From NCBI GenBank assembly GCA_001725155.1, contig MEFP01000019.1, positions 186,001-250,000 on the forward strand: DNA of 64,000 bases, given 5' to 3'. Origin of the DNA: Lysobacteraceae bacterium SCN 69-320. Lineage in GTDB: Bacteria; Pseudomonadota; Gammaproteobacteria; Xanthomonadales; Rhodanobacteraceae. The translations under genes and the position numbers were made by a program. The notes beneath the pieces were generated by a model. That model made no database searches. It was not told the origin of the DNA and saw nothing but the letters and a program-made list of their open reading frames with translations. Positions 60,033 to 64,000 of this stretch are shown here, piece after piece. The number at the start of each line of letters is the position of its first letter. Position 1 is the stretch's first letter.

Positions 60033-60746
60033 TCAGCCGGTACCGCCGGTACCTGCGAGCATGCTCCACGAGCGCAGTACGCCGCCGCCGAGCTGGTGCG
60101 TGATCAGCGCGCGCATGAGCCGGCGCAGCGCCGCGAGATCCGCCGCATCCGGCAGGCGGTCCTCGGCCAGCGCGAGCAGCGCGCTGCCGCGCAGGCGCAA
60201 TGCATTGGGCTGCTGCATATAGCGCACGGCACCGTGCTCGGGGATGTAGATGTAGTCGGCCTCGGCCTCGATCGCCTCGCCGCTGTCGGCCTCGGTGTCG
60301 CAGACCACGGCGTAGCCGATCTCGGCAAGCAGATCGCGCTCGAAACGGCGCAGCTGCCAGGCCCGCGCGGTCGGCGCGGTCAGCTGCAACAGGGTCGCTT
60401 CGTAGGCATCGTAGAGATCCGGCAGCGCGTCGTGACGCGGCAGCAGACGCATGACCAGCTCATTGACGTAGATCGCGCAGACCAGCGCTTCGCCGCTCAG
60501 CACCGGCGGCTGGCCGCGGGCGTCCAGCGCGGTCAGGGTGACGAGTTCGCCGTGACCGGTCCAGCTCAGGCTCAGCGGCACCAGCGGCTGCAGCAGCGCG
60601 CGCGGCTGGCGCGGCTTTTCCTTGCGCACGCCGCGCGCGACGAGGCCGATGCGGCCGTGGTCGCGGCTCCAGCCTTCGAGCAGCAGGCTGGTCTCCCGAT
60701 AGGGGCGCGCATGCAGTATCCAGCCGGGCTGTTCGTCGACGCGCAC
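60033..60746 (-). CDS. recO: DNA repair protein RecO
   Basis: Recombination mediator that, with RecR and RecF, loads RecA on SSB-coated DNA. The 237 residues have an N-terminal OB fold (GWILHARPYRETSLLLEGWSRDHGRIGLVARGVR at about 8-40, quoted in part) and a helical C-terminal domain with LVCAIYVNELVMRLLPRHDALPDLYDAYEATL. There is no clear zinc-finger Cys set, as in E. coli RecO. Start is a GTG at 60746. It follows era by 46 bases in the lepA-lepB-DUF4845-rnc-era-recO series. Confidence 0.93.
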   Translation of the reverse strand: MRVDEQPGWILHARPYRETSLLLEGWSRDHGRIGLVARGVRKEKPRQPRALLQPLVPLSLSWTGHGELVTLTALDARGQPPVLSGEALVCAIYVNELVMRLLPRHDALPDLYDAYEATLLQLTAPTARAWQLRRFERDLLAEIGYAVVCDTEADSGEAIEAEADYIYIPEHGAVRYMQQPNALRLRGSALLALAEDRLPDAADLAALRRLMRALITHQLGGGVLRSWSMLAGTGGTG

Positions 60747-60792
60747 GGGCGGCGCCTAGCACGCAAACTGCAGCGCGCGGCGCACGGCGCGT

Positions 60793-61707
60793 CTAGCCCT
60801 CGTAGCCGAAGCGCTTGAGCGCGGCTTCGTCGTCGGACCAGTTCTCGCGCACGCGCACCCAGAGCTTGAGGAACACGCGCCGCTCGAACAATCGTTCCAT
60901 GGCCAGCCGCGCCGAGGTGCCGACTTCCTTGAGCCGCGCGCCGCCGGCGCCGATGACGATGGCCTTCTGACCGGCGCGTTCGACCCAGATCACCGCGCCG
61001 ATCTCGGCCACGCCGTCCTCGCGCTCGCCGAACTGTTCGATCTCCACCGTGCAGGAATACGGCAGTTCCTGTCCGAGTTGGCGCATCAGCTGCTCGCGCA
61101 CGAGCTCGGCGGCGAGGAACCGCTCGCTGCGGTCGGTGATCTCGTCCTCGCCGTAGACGGGCGGCGCCAGCGGCAGGCGCGCGACGATTTCGCGTTCGAG
61201 CTCCTTGAGGCCGTCGGCACGGCGCGCGGAGACCAGCAGCACGGCGGCGTAGTCGCGGCCCTGGGTCGCCGCCGCGATGAACGGCAGCAGCGCGTCGCGA
61301 TTCTTCAACGTGTCTATCTTGTTGGCCGCGAGCAGCACGGGCTTGCCCGCTGCCTTCAGCGCCTGCCAGACGCGCTCGTCTTCGTCGGTCCAGCGGCCGG
61401 CCTCGACGACGTGGACGAGCACGTCGACTTCCTCGATCGCGCCGCGCGCCGCGCGGTTGAGCTGGCGGTTGATCGCACGCTTGGCGTCGGCGTGCATGCC
61501 CGGCGTGTCGACGAACAGCATCTGCGCACCGGGCCGCGTGGCGATGCCGAGAATGCGATGCCGCGTGGTCTGCGGCTTGGGGCTGACGATGCTGACGCGG
61601 AAACCGACCAGCGCGTTCTGCAGGGTCGATTTGCCGACGTTCGGCCGGCCGATCAGTGCAACGAGGCCGCAGCGATGCTCGGCGGCCGGGGGCGTGTCAG
61701 CGCTCAT
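60793..61707 (-). CDS. era: GTPase Era
   Basis: Ras-like GTPase that binds 16S rRNA and helps 30S maturation. The 304 residues have G1 [12 protein letters not shown] at about 20-31, G2 region [14 protein letters not shown]3 DTPGMH, G4 NKID and G5 VSARRADG, then a C-terminal KH domain with [26 protein letters not shown] at 61707 overlaps the rnc stop by 11 bases. The upstream-open frame is not conserved. Confidence 0.97.
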   Translation of the reverse strand: MSADTPPAAEHRCGLVALIGRPNVGKSTLQNALVGFRVSIVSPKPQTTRHRILGIATRPGAQMLFVDTPGMHADAKRAINRQLNRAARGAIEEVDVLVHVVEAGRWTDEDERVWQALKAAGKPVLLAANKIDTLKNRDALLPFIAAATQGRDYAAVLLVSARRADGLKELEREIVARLPLAPPVYGEDEITDRSERFLAAELVREQLMRQLGQELPYSCTVEIEQFGEREDGVAEIGAVIWVERAGQKAIVIGAGGARLKEVGTSARLAMERLFERRVFLKLWVRVRENWSDDEAALKRFGYEG

Positions 61708-62365
61708 TCGCGAAATAGTCCTTGATCTGTTCCAGCGCCGCGGCTGCGGCGAGCTGTTCTGCCGCACGCCGGCTGGAGCCGTGGCCCGGCACGCGCAGCG
61801 GCGGCTGCTCGACGCTGCAGGCCACGTCGAACACCTTGGCATGGTCCTCGCCGCTGCTGGCGACGAGTTCGTAGGTCGGCAACGCCAGTCCGCGCGCCTG
61901 CAGCAGTTCCTGCAGCCGCGTCTTGGCATCCTTTTCCGGCGCGCGCAGCCGTGCCGCGCGTTCGGCGAACAGGCTGCGCACGCAGGCACGACACGCTTCC
62001 CAGCCCGCATCGAGATAGACCGCGGCGATCAGTGCCTCGAACGCGTCGGCGAGTATCGAGTCGCGCCGGTGGCCGCCGCTCTTGAGTTCGCCGGGCCCGA
62101 GCCGCAGCGCATCGCCCAGCGCGAGCGAACGCGCGACTTCGGCCAATGCCGCGCCGCTGACCAGTTGCGCGCGCATGCGCGTGAGCTCGCCCTCGTCGGC
62201 GCGGCCGTGCGACTCGAACAGCAGCTCGGCCACGAGCATGCCGACGAGCGAATCGCCGAGGAACTCGAGCCGTTCGTTGTTGGGTTTGCCGGCGCTGCGA
62301 TGGGTCAGCGCCTGCTGGTACAGGGCCGGATCGCGGAACTCGTGTGGGAAGCGAAGCTTGATCAA
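61697..62365 (-). CDS. rnc: ribonuclease III
   Basis: Double-strand-specific endoribonuclease for rRNA and mRNA processing. The 222 residues show the catalytic signature [20 protein letters not shown], the second acidic stretch [15 protein letters not shown] with the metal-binding Glu, and a C-terminal double-stranded RNA-binding domain ([20 protein letters not shown]). The start shown is a TTG at 62365; residues just upstream (ALNR) also align with relatives, so the true start may lie slightly upstream. DUF4845 lies 105 bases upstream. Confidence 0.95.
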   Translation of the reverse strand: MIKLRFPHEFRDPALYQQALTHRSAGKPNNERLEFLGDSLVGMLVAELLFESHGRADEGELTRMRAQLVSGAALAEVARSLALGDALRLGPGELKSGGHRRDSILADAFEALIAAVYLDAGWEACRACVRSLFAERAARLRAPEKDAKTRLQELLQARGLALPTYELVASSGEDHAKVFDVACSVEQPPLRVPGHGSSRRAAEQLAAAAALEQIKDYFANER

Positions 62366-62470
62366 GCGATTCAGCGCACCGGAATGGCGCCAGCGAAGCG
62401 GCGGACCGGCGCAGCGACCGCGGATGGCGCGGCGGCGGCGCGCAGAGCGCGCTGCCGCCGCGCCATCCGG

Positions 62471-62860
62471 TCAGTCGGACGCGGCGGCGGTGCTGGAAAG
62501 GTTGATGGTGTCGTCGAAGCTGATCAGCAGGTCGATGTTGTAGATGAACGCGACGCGCTTGTCGTAGAACACGCGCAGGCTCGCCGCGCCGTTCTGCCGT
62601 CTCAGCTGGATGTTCTGCGGCGGCACGGTAGTGTCGTCGACGTACTGGATGCTGAACTTGGTATTGAGCATCTGGCGGATTTCGCCGATGTCCTTGTTGC
62701 CGATGCCCGGCTCGCTCAACAGCTGGTTCATCGACTTCACGACGCCGAAATGCTCGGAATAGATCGGCACCAGCTTCATGGCGCAGTAGGCGAAGAAGCC
62801 GACGACGCAGAGCACGATGACGAATCCGATGAACGTGATACCGCGTTGCGACTGCTTCAT
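62471..62860 (-). CDS. DUF4845 family membrane protein
   Basis: A 129-residue protein with one N-terminal transmembrane helix (about 7-27, GITFIGFVIVLCVVGFFAYC) and a soluble domain with MNQLLSEPGIGNKDIGEIRQ and DKRVAFIYNIDLLISFDDTI. The family almost always lies between lepB and rnc, as here, and its function is unknown. The start resembles a pseudopilin-like QRGITFIGFVIV, which is an interesting but unproven similarity. ATG at 62860, 15 bases after lepB. Confidence 0.9.
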   Translation of the reverse strand: MKQSQRGITFIGFVIVLCVVGFFAYCAMKLVPIYSEHFGVVKSMNQLLSEPGIGNKDIGEIRQMLNTKFSIQYVDDTTVPPQNIQLRRQNGAASLRVFYDKRVAFIYNIDLLISFDDTINLSSTAAASD

Positions 62861-62875
62861 GACCCCCGCCCTCTT

Positions 62876-63679
62876 CTACTTGATCAAGGTGCCGAGACGA
62901 CCGAATTCGATGAGTCCGTTGTCCAGCCCGCGCCAGCTCATCCAGATCACGAACGCCTTGCCGACGAGGTTTTCCTCCGGCACGAAGCCCCAGACGCGGC
63001 TGTCGGAACTGCGATCCCGGTTGTCCCCCATGACGAAATAATGCCCGGCGGGAACCTTCAAGGTAAAGTCCGGCCCGACCTGGCCGCCGGGCACCGTGAT
63101 GATCTGGTGGCGAACCGTGTCCAACTGTTCCAGAAAGGACTCGGCGCCGCCGTGCATCAGTTCACGCGACTCGCCGTCGGTGCCGGAATAGGCGCCGGTG
63201 GCTTCCTGGCTCATTTCCGTGCCGTTGACGTAGAGCTTCTTGTTGCGATACGTGACGTCGTCGCCGGGCTTGCCGATCACGCGCTTGATGTAGTCCTGGG
63301 TCGGATCCTTCGGAAAGCGGAACACGACGACATCGCCGCGTTGGGGCTCGCCGACCTCGATGATCTTCTTGTCGAGGACCGGCAGGCGGATGCCGTAGGC
63401 GAACTTGTTGACCAGGATGAAGTCGCCGACGAGCAGGGTCGGCATCATCGAACCCGACGGGATGCGGAACGGCTCGGCCAGGAAGGAGCGGAACAGCAGC
63501 ACGATCAGGATGACCGGGAAGAACGAGCGCGAGTACTCGACCAGGATGGGCTCGCGCGGCATCTCGCCCGGCGGCGCTTCCGCGGCGCGGCGCTTGGCGA
63601 AGAACCAGTGGTCTATGGCCCAGATCACGCCGGTCAGGAAGGTCAGCCCGACCAGGATGGCGGCAAAGTCGAAGTGCAT
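62876..63679 (-). CDS. lepB: signal peptidase I
   Basis: Inner-membrane protease that removes signal peptides from exported proteins. The 267 residues have two N-terminal transmembrane helices (about 5-25 and 52-68), the catalytic Ser at about 77 in [15 protein letters not shown], the catalytic Lys at about 132 in [14 protein letters not shown], and the C-terminal [22 protein letters not shown] signature. ATG at 63679. It follows lepA by 61 bases and precedes DUF4845. Confidence 0.97.
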   Translation of the reverse strand: MHFDFAAILVGLTFLTGVIWAIDHWFFAKRRAAEAPPGEMPREPILVEYSRSFFPVILIVLLFRSFLAEPFRIPSGSMMPTLLVGDFILVNKFAYGIRLPVLDKKIIEVGEPQRGDVVVFRFPKDPTQDYIKRVIGKPGDDVTYRNKKLYVNGTEMSQEATGAYSGTDGESRELMHGGAESFLEQLDTVRHQIITVPGGQVGPDFTLKVPAGHYFVMGDNRDRSSDSRVWGFVPEENLVGKAFVIWMSWRGLDNGLIEFGRLGTLIK

Positions 63680-63740
63680 TCGCGGTCCTCAGACTCGGTG
63701 GTACGACGTTCGGGGGCCCGCGCCGGCGGCGCGGGCCGGG

Positions 63741-64000
<260 letters not shown>

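Overview
The window is a GC-rich (roughly two-thirds G+C or more), densely coding stretch of a Gram-negative gammaproteobacterial chromosome. Gene content and order point to the Lysobacterales (Xanthomonadales), possibly a Rhodanobacteraceae-like lineage: lepA-lepB-DUF4845-rnc-era-recO, pyrG-kdsA-eno-ftsB-ispD-ispF-truD, surE-pcm-yqaA-nlpD-rpoS, rlmE-ftsH-folP-glmM, and tpiA-secG-tRNA-Leu-nuo. The taxon is inferred from synteny and protein style; no 16S gene is present. Most of the window is core chromosome. I see no prophage, insertion sequence, integrase or CRISPR array.

Layout. 1-7.3 kb (minus): nuoA to nuoG (nuoG cut by the window edge), preceded by tpiA, secG and tRNA-Leu(GAG). 7.5-15.5 kb: an SDR, a 2-oxoglutarate/Fe(II) oxygenase, glmM, folP, ftsH and rlmE, then a plus-strand pair, yhbY and a Mth938-like gene. 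15.5-28.4 kb (almost all minus): rpoS, an extra membrane-protein gene, nlpD, yqaA, pcm, surE; a divergent Smr gene and a small lipoprotein; then truD, ispF, ispD, ftsB, eno, a small membrane protein, kdsA and pyrG. 28.7-38 kb (plus): an aminopeptidase P, a four-gene glycan block (UDP-GlcNAc 2-epimerase, an unrecognised toroid-like protein, a two-domain glycosyltransferase, a methyltransferase) and parE. 38-51.6 kb is the accessory-looking part: a large secreted Gly-rich/Ig-repeat protein, a tiny Lys-tailed exported protein, an N-formylglutamate amidohydrolase-like protein, a CocE/NonD hydrolase, a DadA-like oxidoreductase, tRNA-Pro(CGG), two unrecognised secreted proteins, a probable gene remnant, and a periplasmic-propeller diguanylate cyclase. 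51.7-64 kb: a cold-shock protein with a dyad-rich leader, a purine-salvage/muropeptide block (MTA/MTI phosphorylase, hpt, nagZ, CYTH), rlmD, a YdbL/YdbH pair, a receiver-HPt protein, and recO-era-rnc-DUF4845-lepB-lepA.

Functionally, the core supplies respiration (complex I), isoprenoid and LPS precursors (ispD/F, kdsA), peptidoglycan precursors and recycling (glmM, nagZ, nlpD), protein export and quality control (secG, lepB, ftsH), general stress (rpoS) and RNA maturation (rnc, rlmE, rlmD, truD). Non-coding items include strong intrinsic terminators, several promoter candidates and a family of REP-like dyads (consensus near TAGGTTGTGGTGAGCGCAGC followed by GAACCGCA) at three intergenic sites.

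I did not find a clear new multi-gene defence or mobile system. The best leads are the glycan block at 30.6-35.8 kb, the Gly-rich/Ig secreted protein with its short aromatic C-terminal tail, the YdbH/lipo-YdbL pair that lacks a separate YnbE, the extra membrane gene between nlpD and rpoS, and the REP-like dyads.
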